From assembly GCF_049445995.1 (NCBI RefSeq), contig NZ_JBMSDZ010000018.1, forward strand, positions 6,443-70,442: 64,000 nucleotides of DNA, written 5' to 3'. The notes beneath the pieces were generated by a model. The model was not told the origin of the DNA. It searched no databases and saw only the letters and a list, made by a program, of their open reading frames with translations. The translations under genes and the position numbers were made by a program. Numbering within the stretch: the stretch's first letter is position 1; each line of letters starts with the position of its first letter. Below, one piece after another: positions 16,478 through 25,650 of this stretch. Origin of the DNA: Dyella_A sp049445995 (GTDB taxonomy: Bacteria; Pseudomonadota; Gammaproteobacteria; Xanthomonadales; Rhodanobacteraceae).

Positions 16478-16613
16478 GTAAGGATGGGAGTAACCCGGCG
16501 AGCTGGCCGGGTGGGCGCAGCCGTGCAATGCGGCCTGCGCGCTCCCGATAGATCCCCGCCCCGGGCATTCTCAACGCGCGCAGCGGGCGTTTGCCCCGGT
16601 CGCAACCCGTCGT
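16478..16613. other. Right prophage boundary region
   Basis: A 136-bp space between the last lysis gene and the chromosomal DUF1415 gene. It holds a GC stem (ACCCGGC with GCCGGGT, about 16497-16514) without T-run. The attachment site must lie here or just inside, but the left end is not in view, so no att repeat can be matched. No tRNA or integrase remnant is seen. Confidence 0.5.
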
Positions 16614-17219
16614 TCACGACTGCTCTTGCGCTGCCTCCGGGGCGCCGGTGCCCAGCGCCTTCCATCCGTCCGGGCCGAGCTTGCGCAGCGTGTCGATGTT
16701 GCGGCGATAGATCTCGTCCGGGTCGCTCATCGCCTCGGCGGCCCGCTCCACGCTGGCTTCGCGCAGCAGGTGCAGGGTCGGGAAGGGCGAGCGGTTGGTC
16801 GCGTTTTCCACGTCGTCCGGCGTGGTGTCGGCGAACTGGTAATGCGGGTGGAAGCTGGCTACCTGCAGCACGCCGTCGAGCTTGAGCGTTTCCACCGCGG
16901 CATCGGCCACGTCGAGGAAGTCGTTGTAGTCGAGAAAGTCACCCAGCACGTGCGGGTGGATCAGCAGCGTGGTCTCGCACTCGGCGGCATCGGCCGCGGC
17001 CAGGCTCTGCAGCTCGCCGCAAAGGTCGTCGAGCAGCGCATCGGTGTCGCGCGCGTGACTGACCGCGTAGCGGATGCGGCCCTGGATGAACGGCGCCCGC
17101 GCGAACGGGCACAGGTTGAGCCCGACCACCGCGCGCGCCACCCAGCGACGGGTCGCCTCGACGTAGGGGGCATCCTCCAGCGTCAGGCCGGCGGTGATGA
17201 GGGAAGGCACGCCGGACAT
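16614..17219 (-). CDS. DUF1415 family protein
   Basis: A 201-residue cytosolic protein with the DUF1415 pattern: VEATRRWVARAVVGLNLCPFA near the start and a central HPHVLGDFLDYNDFL followed by VASFHPHYQFADT. Conserved Cys (in LCPFA) and two His-Pro-His motifs suggest metal or cofactor binding, but no function is known to me. It is the first chromosomal gene beside the prophage. GAGGAA lies 7 nt before the ATG. It diverges from selO. Confidence 0.85.
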   Translation of the reverse strand: MSGVPSLITAGLTLEDAPYVEATRRWVARAVVGLNLCPFARAPFIQGRIRYAVSHARDTDALLDDLCGELQSLAAADAAECETTLLIHPHVLGDFLDYNDFLDVADAAVETLKLDGVLQVASFHPHYQFADTTPDDVENATNRSPFPTLHLLREASVERAAEAMSDPDEIYRRNIDTLRKLGPDGWKALGTGAPEAAQEQS

Positions 17220-17321
17220 GGCAGGTTCCTCGCAGCGGGGCGGCGACTATAAGCTGCCGCTTGGAACCCGTGCGGGTGCTGGCGCTTGCATGTGCTCGCG
17301 CCCGCCTCAACCATCCCCTGC

Positions 17322-18884
17322 ATGACCGAACTGCATTTCGACAACGCCTTTCTCCGCGAGCTGCCCGGCGATGCCGAGACCGGCTCGCGCCCGCGACCGG
17401 TCGAAGGCGCGCTGTATTCGCAGGTGTCGCCCACGCCGGTGGCGGCGCCCACGCTGCTGGCGCATTCGGCCGAGATGGCGCAGGCGCTGGGTTTCAGCGA
17501 GGCGGACGTGGCGCAGCCGTGGTTTGCCGAGGTGTTCGGCGGCAATCGCCTGCTCGATGGCATGCAGCCCTGGGCCAGCAATTACGGCGGACACCAGTTC
17601 GGCCACTGGGCCGGGCAGCTCGGCGACGGCCGGGCAATCTCGCTGGGTGAGGTGGTGACGGCGGGCGGCGAGCGCTGGGAGCTGCAGCTCAAGGGTGCCG
17701 GGCCCACGCCGTATTCGCGCACGGCCGACGGCCGCGCGGTGCTACGCTCGTCGATCCGCGAATTCCTGTGCAGCGAGGCGATGCATCACCTGGGCGTGCC
17801 GACCACGCGCGCGCTGAGCCTGGTTGGCACCGGCGAGCCGGTGCTGCGCGACATGTTCTATGACGGCCACCCGGCATACGAACCGGGCGCGGTGGTGTGT
17901 CGGGTAGCGCCGTCGTTCATTCGTTTCGGCCACTTCGAGCTGCCGTTTGCGCGCGGTGATCATGCCCTGCTGCGCCAGCTGGTGGAGTTCACCATCCGTC
18001 GCGATTTTCCGCACCTGCACGGCGAGGGCGAGGCGCTCTACGCCGCATGGTTCGGCGAGGTGTGCGAGCGCACGGCGCACACCATCGCGCACTGGATGCG
18101 GGTGGGTTTCGTGCATGGCGTGATGAACACCGACAACCTGTCGATCCTCGGTCTCACCATCGACTACGGCCCCTACGGCTGGATCGACGACTACGATCCG
18201 GGGTGGACGCCCAACACCACCGACGCCGGCCGGCGCCGCTACCGTTTCGGTCAGCAGATGCAGGTGGCGTGGTGGAACCTGTCGCGGCTGGCCTCGGCGA
18301 TCTCGCCGCTGTTCGCCGGCGTCGAGCCGCTGCAGGCCGGGCTGGACGGCTACGCCAGCACCTGCGCCACCGCCGAACGGCGCCACGCGGCGGACAAGCT
18401 GGGCCTGGCCGAGCCACGCGGCGAGGACGACGCCCTGCATGCACAGCTGCGCAGCCTGATGGCGCAGGCGCAGATCGACATGACGCTGTTCTACCGCGCG
18501 CTGCTGGACTTCGATCCGGCAGAGCCCGTGCCGACCCCGGCGATGGGGGAGGCGTTCTACGACGCCGACCTGCGCCGCCAGCACGACGCCGCGCTGCGCG
18601 ACTGGCTGGCCCGCTACGCGCAGCGGCTGGTGCAGGACCCGCAGACGCGCCAGCAGCAGCGCGAGCGGATGCGGCGCGTCAATCCGCGCTACGTGCTGCG
18701 CAACTACCTGGCGCAGGAGGCGATCGATCAGGCCACGGCCGGCGATCTCTCCGGCGTGCATACCCTGCTTGAGGTGATGCGCCGGCCGTACGACGACCAG
18801 CCCGGCCGCGAGCACTACGCGCAGAAGCGGCCCGACTGGGCACGCGAGAAGGCCGGCTGTTCGATGCTGTCGTGCAGCTCGTGA
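17322..18884 (+). CDS. selO: Protein adenylyltransferase SelO (YdiU family)
   Basis: A 520-residue pseudokinase-fold enzyme that transfers AMP from ATP to protein hydroxyl groups and is linked to redox homeostasis. Evidence: N-terminal LHFDNAFLRELPGD, GGHQFGHWAGQLGDGRA (about 84-100), KGAGPTPYSR, the catalytic-loop-like GVMNTDNLSILGLTIDYG and the C-terminal MLSCSS, the end that carries Sec or Cys in this family. Here it is Cys. ATG 17322 is preferred because family members begin just before LHFDN; an ATG 36 nt earlier is in frame. Transcribed alone, divergent from DUF1415. Confidence 0.92.
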   Translation: MTELHFDNAFLRELPGDAETGSRPRPVEGALYSQVSPTPVAAPTLLAHSAEMAQALGFSEADVAQPWFAEVFGGNRLLDGMQPWASNYGGHQFGHWAGQLGDGRAISLGEVVTAGGERWELQLKGAGPTPYSRTADGRAVLRSSIREFLCSEAMHHLGVPTTRALSLVGTGEPVLRDMFYDGHPAYEPGAVVCRVAPSFIRFGHFELPFARGDHALLRQLVEFTIRRDFPHLHGEGEALYAAWFGEVCERTAHTIAHWMRVGFVHGVMNTDNLSILGLTIDYGPYGWIDDYDPGWTPNTTDAGRRRYRFGQQMQVAWWNLSRLASAISPLFAGVEPLQAGLDGYASTCATAERRHAADKLGLAEPRGEDDALHAQLRSLMAQAQIDMTLFYRALLDFDPAEPVPTPAMGEAFYDADLRRQHDAALRDWLARYAQRLVQDPQTRQQQRERMRRVNPRYVLRNYLAQEAIDQATAGDLSGVHTLLEVMRRPYDDQPGREHYAQKRPDWAREKAGCSMLSCSS

Positions 18885-18924
18885 GCGTCGGCGCGCGTTC
18901 CGCCCGTGGGTGAGGTGCTGCCGC

Positions 18925-19362
18925 TCAGCGCAGCGCCCCATCCACGAACTGGCGCAACTGGCCGGCGTTGAGCGCACCGGACTGGCGCGCGATCTCGCGC
19001 CCCTCGCGCAGCAGCACCAGGGTGGGAATGGAGCGGATCGCGAAGCGCTGCGCCACCGCCTGCTGTGCGTCGGTGTCCACCTTGGCCAGCCGCACGCGCG
19101 GTTCCAGTTCTTTCGCTGCCGCGGTGAACACCGGGGCGAAGCCGATGCACGGTCCGCACCAGGTGGCCCAGAAATCCACCAGCACCGGCAGGTCGCCGCG
19201 GCCGGCGATGGCGTCGAAGTTGGCGCTGGTCAGCTCCACCGGATGGCCGGTGAACAGCGGTCGATGGCAGCGCCCGCAGTTGGGATGCTGGCCGAGGCGT
19301 TCGGCAGGCACGCGGTTGAGTGCGCTGCAGTGCGGGCAGGGAACGGCGAGAGGCGAGGTCAT
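18925..19362 (-). CDS. trxC: Thioredoxin 2
   Basis: A 145-residue thioredoxin with an N-terminal zinc finger (C9, C12, C29, C32) and the active site WCGPC (C69, C72), the arrangement of TrxC. It reduces protein disulfides with electrons from thioredoxin reductase and, in E. coli, is induced by oxidative stress. The longer frame upstream of ATG 19362 is rejected because the zinc finger sits right after this Met. A 162-bp gap with no other gene lies between it and the exopolysaccharide cluster. Confidence 0.93.
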   Translation of the reverse strand: MTSPLAVPCPHCSALNRVPAERLGQHPNCGRCHRPLFTGHPVELTSANFDAIAGRGDLPVLVDFWATWCGPCIGFAPVFTAAAKELEPRVRLAKVDTDAQQAVAQRFAIRSIPTLVLLREGREIARQSGALNAGQLRQFVDGALR

Positions 19363-19524
19363 GGCGCGATCCGGAGACGGGAATGCTCCCCAAGATGATG
19401 GCCGGCGCGCCGGGAACAAGTCCCCGGCAGTGTTCGCGTTGTCAGCTGCCTGAACGGCCGCCCGCCCGCCCAGCGCGTCGCGGCCAGCGCGATCGATCAC
19501 GTACGCGCGGGTTGATGGATCGCG

Positions 19525-20460
19525 CTATTCCCGATGGCGCGCGACCCAGTTCCGGTAGGTCCGGTAATGGTGAATCGCGAAGCCGGCGAACGACGGATGG
19601 TCGCGCAGCGCCAGCTCCACCGTCCGCAACGCCTGCCCGAACACTTTCGGCCCCGCCTTGTCGAACGTGATCTTCTCAAGCTCATTGGGCGAGACCTCCA
19701 GGCCGATCACCACCTTTTTGCCGACACGTTCGGCATAGGCGATTTCGCTGGCGGCGTGGGACAGAATGCTGTCACTGCCCTCGACCTTGTGGCGGTAGTC
19801 CATCAGGGCGACGTAATCGAACACGTCGATGGCGTGTTCGCTAGCCGGCTTTTTGACGCCCCGCCAGTCCAGTGCGATGCCGTCCAGCCAGAACGGGATG
19901 GCCGGACCTACCGTCAGCGTGGCGTGGTGGTCGCGCTTGATCTTCATCAGCGCCCTGCCCATGTCGAGGAACCCGGCGAGCAGGCGCTCGCGGGTGTGGT
20001 CGTTCCATTCGTCGAGGATGTGCGGCTCGATGTCCAGGTTGGCGCCGTCGAAGCGCGCCGCGGCCGGCGCGGCGACGTTGTATTTCACCACGCGGTGGAA
20101 CATCTCCTCGGCCTGCCTGCGATAGGCGGGCAGCACGTAGCGCTCGGTGTGCAGGTAGCTCGAACCCAGCAGCGCGTACACCTTCATGTGCTGCCGATGC
20201 AGGCGCTCGATGAAGGTGCGATACAACTCCGGACGCTCGACGATCAGGTTGTGGCCCTGGTACGCATCGGCATAGAGGTACACGGTGTCGATATGCTGCG
20301 ACTGCAGGTAGGCCACCGCTTCCCGCGCGACGGCCGGATCCTTGACCATGGCATAGGATTCGGCTTCCCAGGTCCATATGGCGCGGCTGGCGCCGGCCAT
20401 CGCAGCGAACGGCAGCACGCACAGCAGCCCCATCAGGCACCAGCGGGACGTGCGGCTCAT
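19525..20460 (-). CDS. Secreted putative TIM-barrel glycoside hydrolase-like protein of polysaccharide cluster
   Basis: A 311-residue protein with a signal peptide (residues 1-22, ends AMAGA). Then come alternating strands and helices resembling GH18-like or related TIM barrels: IDTVYLYADAY, MKVYALLGSSYL, FDGANLDIEPHIL (Asp/Glu acidic pair at the end of a strand), YVALMDYR, KVVIGLEV and FAIHHYRTY at the end. No full GH18 DxxDxDxE motif is present, so the catalytic assignment is open. It is the last gene of a five-gene operon and overlaps the transferase gene by 4 bp. It probably trims or binds the polymer made by the cluster. Confidence 0.6.
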   Translation of the reverse strand: MSRTSRWCLMGLLCVLPFAAMAGASRAIWTWEAESYAMVKDPAVAREAVAYLQSQHIDTVYLYADAYQGHNLIVERPELYRTFIERLHRQHMKVYALLGSSYLHTERYVLPAYRRQAEEMFHRVVKYNVAAPAAARFDGANLDIEPHILDEWNDHTRERLLAGFLDMGRALMKIKRDHHATLTVGPAIPFWLDGIALDWRGVKKPASEHAIDVFDYVALMDYRHKVEGSDSILSHAASEIAYAERVGKKVVIGLEVSPNELEKITFDKAGPKVFGQALRTVELALRDHPSFAGFAIHHYRTYRNWVARHRE

Positions 20461-22850
20461 GGCGCACTTCCGACCGCGGCGCCGGCATCCACCGGGATAT
20501 GGTAACGCCCCTGTCCGACCGGTTTGCCGGTTTCCGGATCGGACGGGAACACCGAGACATAGCAGCGACTGCTGCAGGCGTCGGCATGCCGCAGGGCCAG
20601 TTGCACCTGCTGGTGGCCATGGGCGGGCAGCTGCAGGGCCTGGCCGGAGGTTTCCTGCAGCTCCCGACCATCCCCGGCGCTCAGCACCAGCAGCGGCACG
20701 AAAGTGCGGCTTGCCTGCGCATCGCCGTTGTCGAACCGGGCGGTCAGCCGCAGGTCGTGGCCCGCCCGCGCCACCGTGACCGATCGCGTCGAGAGGCCGG
20801 GCACGACCGGCGCGCTGCCGACCGGCTGCAGCGTCGGCGGGGCCGCCGCGTAGGCCACCAGCTCCGGCCTTGCGCCGTCCGGAGCCAGCGCCCGTTGCTG
20901 CATGAAGATCGCATTGGCGCGCTCGTAACGCCGCAGGCGGCGCACCACCCAGTCGCGCGCCGTCGCATCGTCGCTCGGCAGCAGGTGCATGCCTTCCTGC
21001 AGCTCGAACAACTGCCCGTCGTGCAGCCACCAGAGGCCGGCGAGGTAATCCGGCGCGCTGGTCTTGGTCTGCTGCAGGGGCCACTGGTGGATGTTGCGGA
21101 AGCTGTCGTCCGTGTCCAGGGCGCCGCCCAGCCACGGCGTCTGCGCCGGTCGCTTCAGTCCGTAGGTATGCGACAGCAACGCCATCAGCGATGGCGTGAC
21201 GTCCAGCTGCGAGGACACGGCGCGAAAGTGCCTGGCCTGCGTCAGCAGCGGCGAGAAGATGAGCAGGGGTACGCGATAGCGGTCGATGTGCTCGCCCATC
21301 GGGATCTCCGGCAGGCGATGGTCGCCGGTGATCACGAAGATGGTGTCGGCGTACCAGGGCTGCCTGGCCACCGCATCGAAATAGCGGCGCAACTGGTCGT
21401 CGGTGTAGAGGATGGTGCTGTAGATGTCGGCATGGGCCCGATAGGCGGCCAGCTCGCCGTCCGGAATGTGCAACTCGCGCAGGCGCCGTTCGAAGCGTGC
21501 GCGATAGGCATCCTGGCCCGGAAACCTGTAGACGGGGTGCATCGAGATGGTCTGCATCGCCAGCAGGAACGGGGTTGGCTGTTGCGCGCTGTCGGCCAGC
21601 ACGCGCGAGACCAGCTCCTGGTCCGGGTAACCCCATTCGCTGAAGGGGTTGAGCGCGTAGCCGGAGCCGAAGTTCGTCCTGTCCACCAGCTTCTGCACGC
21701 CCTGCAGCTGCATGAACTGGCGTTCGTGGTCGAAGCGGGTGTCGGTGCCGTTGTAGAACGCGCTGTGGTAGCCCTGCTCCTCCAGCAGGTTGAACAGTCC
21801 CGGGCTCGGCGGCATGCGCGCGTCCAGCGCGGTGAAGCCCTCCCGCGCGAACGGCGCCGAGTTGAACAGGCTCGGCAGCACGCCGAAGGTGCGGCCCTGG
21901 GTGGCGAGGAAATGGTCGAAATACAGGCTGCGCGTCGCCAGCTTGTCGAGGAACGGCGTGAAGCTTCCCAATGACGCCTGCACGCCGGAGAACGAGCGGC
22001 CGAGCCCTTCGACCACGATCACCACCACGTTGGGCGGGCGGCCGTCGGCGGTGGGCGCGAAGTATGCACCGAGCGTGTCCGGCGTCTGCTCGGGGTGCAG
22101 GAACGGAAACCGCGGATCCAGCGGCGGCCCGTCGGTGCCGGCAACTGCCGCCGCTGCCTCACCGGATGCGGGCAAGGGTGCCGTGGCGGCACGGCGGCTG
22201 GACCAGCGCCAGAGGTCGGCACCGAACCACGCCAGTTTGTTGCTGGCCAGATCGCGCGCGGCGTCGCTCTTGAGCACCTGCGTACCAGTGGGGAGCGATG
22301 GCAGCCATGCCAGCAGGCCGACGATCAGCAGCGCGCCGGTCCACCGCATGGAGCCTTCGGATCGCCGCGCGAGCCCATACACGCCGGCCCAGAGCAGCAG
22401 CAACGGCAGGCCGCAGGCCAGCACGCTGCGCAGGCCGAACGGCGTGCCGGACACGGTGGTGTGGATTTCCGCCACGCTGTATCCGAACAGATCCGCTCCC
22501 AGCGGCACGCGCGCCACTTGGAAGTACTGGTCGAGCGCGGCCTGCGCCACGACAGGCAGCGACCACAGCGCGGTCAATGCCGCGATGCGCAGCCGCTGGC
22601 GCCGCAAGGCCAGCAATGGAAGCGACAGCAGCAGCAGGATCGGCACCGCGCGCAGCAGCACCAGAGCCGCCTGCGCCATGGCGATGCCGGCGATGGCCCA
22701 CTGCTGGCTGCCGTCCGCGGTGATATCGGCGACGCCATCGACCACCGCCCACACCACCAGCGCCAGCTGCGCCAGCACCCATGCCGGGTATGCGGCGGAG
22801 AAGCGCGACCAGGCGTTGCCCGCACGCGGGGAGGACGCGGACGGCGCCAT
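20457..22850 (-). CDS. Membrane-bound LtaS/sulfatase-superfamily transferase
   Basis: A 797-residue inner-membrane protein: about five N-terminal TM segments (residues 20-200), then a periplasmic alkaline-phosphatase-superfamily domain (about 270-560) and a C-terminal beta-rich extension. Metal and nucleophile positions are visible: E281 in VVEGLG, T321 in TQGRTFGVLPSL, H438 in MQTISMHP, D510/H511 in ITGDHR. Relatives transfer glycerol-phosphate or phosphoethanolamine from lipids, or cleave sulfate; the Thr nucleophile (rather than Cys/Ser maturation motif CxPxR) favours a phosphotransferase. In this operon it likely decorates the polymer. Start overlaps the stop of the porin gene (TGATG). 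Confidence 0.75.
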   Translation of the reverse strand: MAPSASSPRAGNAWSRFSAAYPAWVLAQLALVVWAVVDGVADITADGSQQWAIAGIAMAQAALVLLRAVPILLLLSLPLLALRRQRLRIAALTALWSLPVVAQAALDQYFQVARVPLGADLFGYSVAEIHTTVSGTPFGLRSVLACGLPLLLLWAGVYGLARRSEGSMRWTGALLIVGLLAWLPSLPTGTQVLKSDAARDLASNKLAWFGADLWRWSSRRAATAPLPASGEAAAAVAGTDGPPLDPRFPFLHPEQTPDTLGAYFAPTADGRPPNVVVIVVEGLGRSFSGVQASLGSFTPFLDKLATRSLYFDHFLATQGRTFGVLPSLFNSAPFAREGFTALDARMPPSPGLFNLLEEQGYHSAFYNGTDTRFDHERQFMQLQGVQKLVDRTNFGSGYALNPFSEWGYPDQELVSRVLADSAQQPTPFLLAMQTISMHPVYRFPGQDAYRARFERRLRELHIPDGELAAYRAHADIYSTILYTDDQLRRYFDAVARQPWYADTIFVITGDHRLPEIPMGEHIDRYRVPLLIFSPLLTQARHFRAVSSQLDVTPSLMALLSHTYGLKRPAQTPWLGGALDTDDSFRNIHQWPLQQTKTSAPDYLAGLWWLHDGQLFELQEGMHLLPSDDATARDWVVRRLRRYERANAIFMQQRALAPDGARPELVAYAAAPPTLQPVGSAPVVPGLSTRSVTVARAGHDLRLTARFDNGDAQASRTFVPLLVLSAGDGRELQETSGQALQLPAHGHQQVQLALRHADACSSRCYVSVFPSDPETGKPVGQGRYHIPVDAGAAVGSAP

Positions 22851-24142
22851 CACCACAACCTGTACAGCGTCATCGAAACGATCCGTTCGTTGATGCCAGC
22901 CACGTCGCTGCCCCTGCCGTAACCGGCACTTGCCTTGAAACCCCAGCGCGGCGACAGGTAGTGGCTCCAGGCGACGCCGAAGGCGGCACTGTGGTTGACC
23001 ACCTGGGTGTCGAAGCGATTGATGTCCGTGCTGCGGCCGTTGCCGACGCTCAACTCCACGTAGTCGAAGGCATCGCCGCGGTAGTAATTGCGCACCAGCA
23101 GGCGATGGCTCCAGCTGCCTGAGCCGACGCCGGGCACGTATTGCAGCTTGTAGCGCGCGTACCAGTTGCCCCAGTAGCGGCCGACGCCGACGCCGTAGAA
23201 CCGGGTGTCGCTGGTGAAACGCAGATGATCGACGCTGGCCGACAGCTCCCAGCCCCGGCCCACGCCCTGGAACACCTCCGCGCGCCATGCCTGTCGCGGC
23301 AGGACGCCCGAGCGGGGACCCTGCTGGTAGCGCAGGTTGACGTAGGCGCGCGACCAGAGCGGCGCGTAGCCATCCAGCGCCAGCGCATGGTCGCGGCTGC
23401 CGAAATGATCGGCGCGCAGCAGTTCCAGCCCCAGCGAGCCCCGGCTGAAGTAGCGGCGCAACGACAGCTCGGCATCGTTCCAGCCCTGCCGCCCGCCGGT
23501 GAAGCCGGTGTGGCTCCAGCCCAGCGAGGTGCCCCAGTGGTAACCGCCGCCGAGCTCGGCGGCGCGCGGCAGCAGGCTCTGCCGCAGGCTGTCGATGTCG
23601 GTGGGATCCGCCCCGAGCGCCGCGGCGGCATCGAAATCGGCGCGCGCCGCGTCGAGCTGCCCTAGATCGCGCCGGACACGTCCGCGTGCGATGTATGCGC
23701 GCGGCTCGCGTGGTGCCAGTGCGATCCAGTGCGCATAGGCATCGACCGCCTGTCGCGGGCGATCGCTCCAGCGATAGAGGTCGCCCAGCGCCGACCAGGC
23801 ATCGGCGTATTGCGGACTTTGCCGGACCACCGTGCGCAGGTCGCTCTCGGCCGCGTCGTATTGCCCGTCCCAGGCATAGGTGCGTCCGCGCGCCAGCAGC
23901 AGGTCGCCGTTCCCCGGGTGTTCGGCCAGCAGCGCCGTATAGCGCTGGATGGCCAGCTTTTTCTGGCCACTGGTGGCGAGCTGCCGTATCTGCACCATCT
24001 CCGATGCCAGTGAGTCGGGAGCGGCGGGCTGCGCGACCAGCCAGGGCGGGAACGTCGCCATCGCCAGCAGTACCAACCACCGGCTGCGGAACCACCGGGA
24101 CGGGGGGTGCCGCGCGATGGCGGTCGGATGCGCGGGTGTCAT
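22850..24142 (-). CDS. TPR plus YaiO-type outer-membrane barrel protein
   Basis: A 430-residue exported protein: signal peptide (about 1-38, ending LVAQP), three or four TPR units (about 45-190; AIQRYTALLAEHPGN, AESDLRTVVRQSPQYADAW and so on), then an outer-membrane beta-barrel of about 235 residues with alternating aromatic strands and a C-terminal aromatic signature (SMTLYRLW). This is the domain order of the YaiO family and functionally recalls BcsC, PgaA or AlgK/AlgE, which pass a newly made polysaccharide through the periplasm and outer membrane. Overlaps the synthase gene by 4 bp. Confidence 0.75.
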   Translation of the reverse strand: MTPAHPTAIARHPPSRWFRSRWLVLLAMATFPPWLVAQPAAPDSLASEMVQIRQLATSGQKKLAIQRYTALLAEHPGNGDLLLARGRTYAWDGQYDAAESDLRTVVRQSPQYADAWSALGDLYRWSDRPRQAVDAYAHWIALAPREPRAYIARGRVRRDLGQLDAARADFDAAAALGADPTDIDSLRQSLLPRAAELGGGYHWGTSLGWSHTGFTGGRQGWNDAELSLRRYFSRGSLGLELLRADHFGSRDHALALDGYAPLWSRAYVNLRYQQGPRSGVLPRQAWRAEVFQGVGRGWELSASVDHLRFTSDTRFYGVGVGRYWGNWYARYKLQYVPGVGSGSWSHRLLVRNYYRGDAFDYVELSVGNGRSTDINRFDTQVVNHSAAFGVAWSHYLSPRWGFKASAGYGRGSDVAGINERIVSMTLYRLW

Positions 24143-25650
24143 GGGCGGCGGTTTCCATCGGCATGCCAGTCGGCCGGCGTCGTTTCGTTTTCCGGCGGCT
24201 GGTGTTGCCACGATCCGTCGCGATTGATGTGGCCCCATCGATGATGTTGGCGCAGTCCCAGCAACCACAGCACGGTGCCGTAGAAGCGCCAGCACGAATT
24301 CAGCTGGCGGTAGCCGAAGTTCTCCAGCACCGCCACGGCGAACAGCCGCAATTGCTGCGATGGCCGCGCGTACAGGCCGAAGGACAACTCTTCCAGCAGC
24401 ATCGCGTTGACCGAAAGCAGTATGCCCATGCCCACCGCTGCCGCCAGGAAAATCAGGAACACCTGCAGCGGCACCATGCCCGCCAGGGCCAGCACGATCA
24501 TCGAGACATAGCCGACCACCTCGATGAGCGGGCCGAGGAACTCGAACACCAGCATGAACGGGAAGGCCAGCCATCCCGCCGCTCCGCCGCGACGGCTGAA
24601 CATCAGGCCGATGTTGGACCACAGGCTTTCGGCCAGGCCGCGCTGCCAGCGCACGCGCTGGTGGCCCAGCGAGGTGATGTCCGTCGGCACCTCGGTCCAG
24701 CACACCGGATCGGGCACGAACACGATGCGGTAGTCGCGCCCTTCCTCGCACAGGTTGCGGTGCAGCCGGACCACGAGATCCATGTCCTCGCCCACCGTAT
24801 CGTCGCGATAGCCGCCGATGGCGATCACGCGCTCCTTGTAGAACACGCCGAACGCGCCGGAGATGATCAGCAGCGCATTCATGGGCGACCAGCCCATGCG
24901 TCCAAACAGGAAGGCGCGCAGGTACTCGACCACCTGGAAGCTGGGCAGCCAGCGGTCGGGCAGGCCCACTTTGGACAGCATGCCGTTGCTGACCGTGCAG
25001 CCGTTGAGCACGCGCACGACGCCGCCGCTGGCCACCACGCGCGCGTCCTCCAGGAATGGACGCACCACCCGCGAGAGGCTCTCCGGTTGCAGGATGCAGT
25101 CGGCGTCCACCACGCAATACAGCGGATAGCGCACGCAGTTGATGCCGGCATTGATGGCATCCGACTTGCCGCCCTTGGCCTTGTCCACCATGCGCACGCG
25201 CGGGTAGCGCGCCGAGCCGTAGACGCCTCTGACCTCCGCCGTTTCCAGCCGGTCGCGGTAGGCCTCGGGCACTTTCACCAGGCCAAAGGCCTCGATCAGC
25301 ACATCGCGGGTGCGATCGCTGGAGCCGTCGTTGACCACGACGATCTCGAACATGGGGTAGTCGGTCTTGAGCAGCGAGTGCACCGAGGCCACGACCGACT
25401 TCTCCTCGTTGTGCGCGGGCAGCACGATGCTTACCGGAGGCTGGTATTCGCGCAGTCCGGGCGGCAGGTAGTTGGCCCGGAATTCGCGCATGTAGCGCAC
25501 GATCTGGTAGGCGGAGATGTAATTGAGGATCAGGTAGGCCAGATTGATCGCCACGAAATAGACCATGAAGATCCATTGCGCCGACGCCAGCGCAGGTCCC
25601 CAGGAATCGTAGGGATGGCCGATCGCGGAAGCATCCCAGTGACTGTTCAC
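24139..25650 (-). CDS. Processive family 2 glycosyltransferase (polysaccharide synthase)
   Basis: A 503-residue membrane synthase. One N-terminal TM (about 24-50), a GT-A domain with VVVNDGSSD (D108), VVDADC (D182, D184), GEDMD (E288, D289) and QRVRW (331-335), and two to three C-terminal TM segments (about 360-420). The combination DxD, ED and Q(R)xRW marks processive synthases such as PgaC, NodC and hyaluronan synthase. It starts at GTG 25650, overlapping the HEAT protein stop by 4 bp. Product sugar cannot be told from sequence. No BcsA PilZ domain is attached, so c-di-GMP control, if any, is indirect. Confidence 0.85.
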   Translation of the reverse strand: MNSHWDASAIGHPYDSWGPALASAQWIFMVYFVAINLAYLILNYISAYQIVRYMREFRANYLPPGLREYQPPVSIVLPAHNEEKSVVASVHSLLKTDYPMFEIVVVNDGSSDRTRDVLIEAFGLVKVPEAYRDRLETAEVRGVYGSARYPRVRMVDKAKGGKSDAINAGINCVRYPLYCVVDADCILQPESLSRVVRPFLEDARVVASGGVVRVLNGCTVSNGMLSKVGLPDRWLPSFQVVEYLRAFLFGRMGWSPMNALLIISGAFGVFYKERVIAIGGYRDDTVGEDMDLVVRLHRNLCEEGRDYRIVFVPDPVCWTEVPTDITSLGHQRVRWQRGLAESLWSNIGLMFSRRGGAAGWLAFPFMLVFEFLGPLIEVVGYVSMIVLALAGMVPLQVFLIFLAAAVGMGILLSVNAMLLEELSFGLYARPSQQLRLFAVAVLENFGYRQLNSCWRFYGTVLWLLGLRQHHRWGHINRDGSWQHQPPENETTPADWHADGNRRP

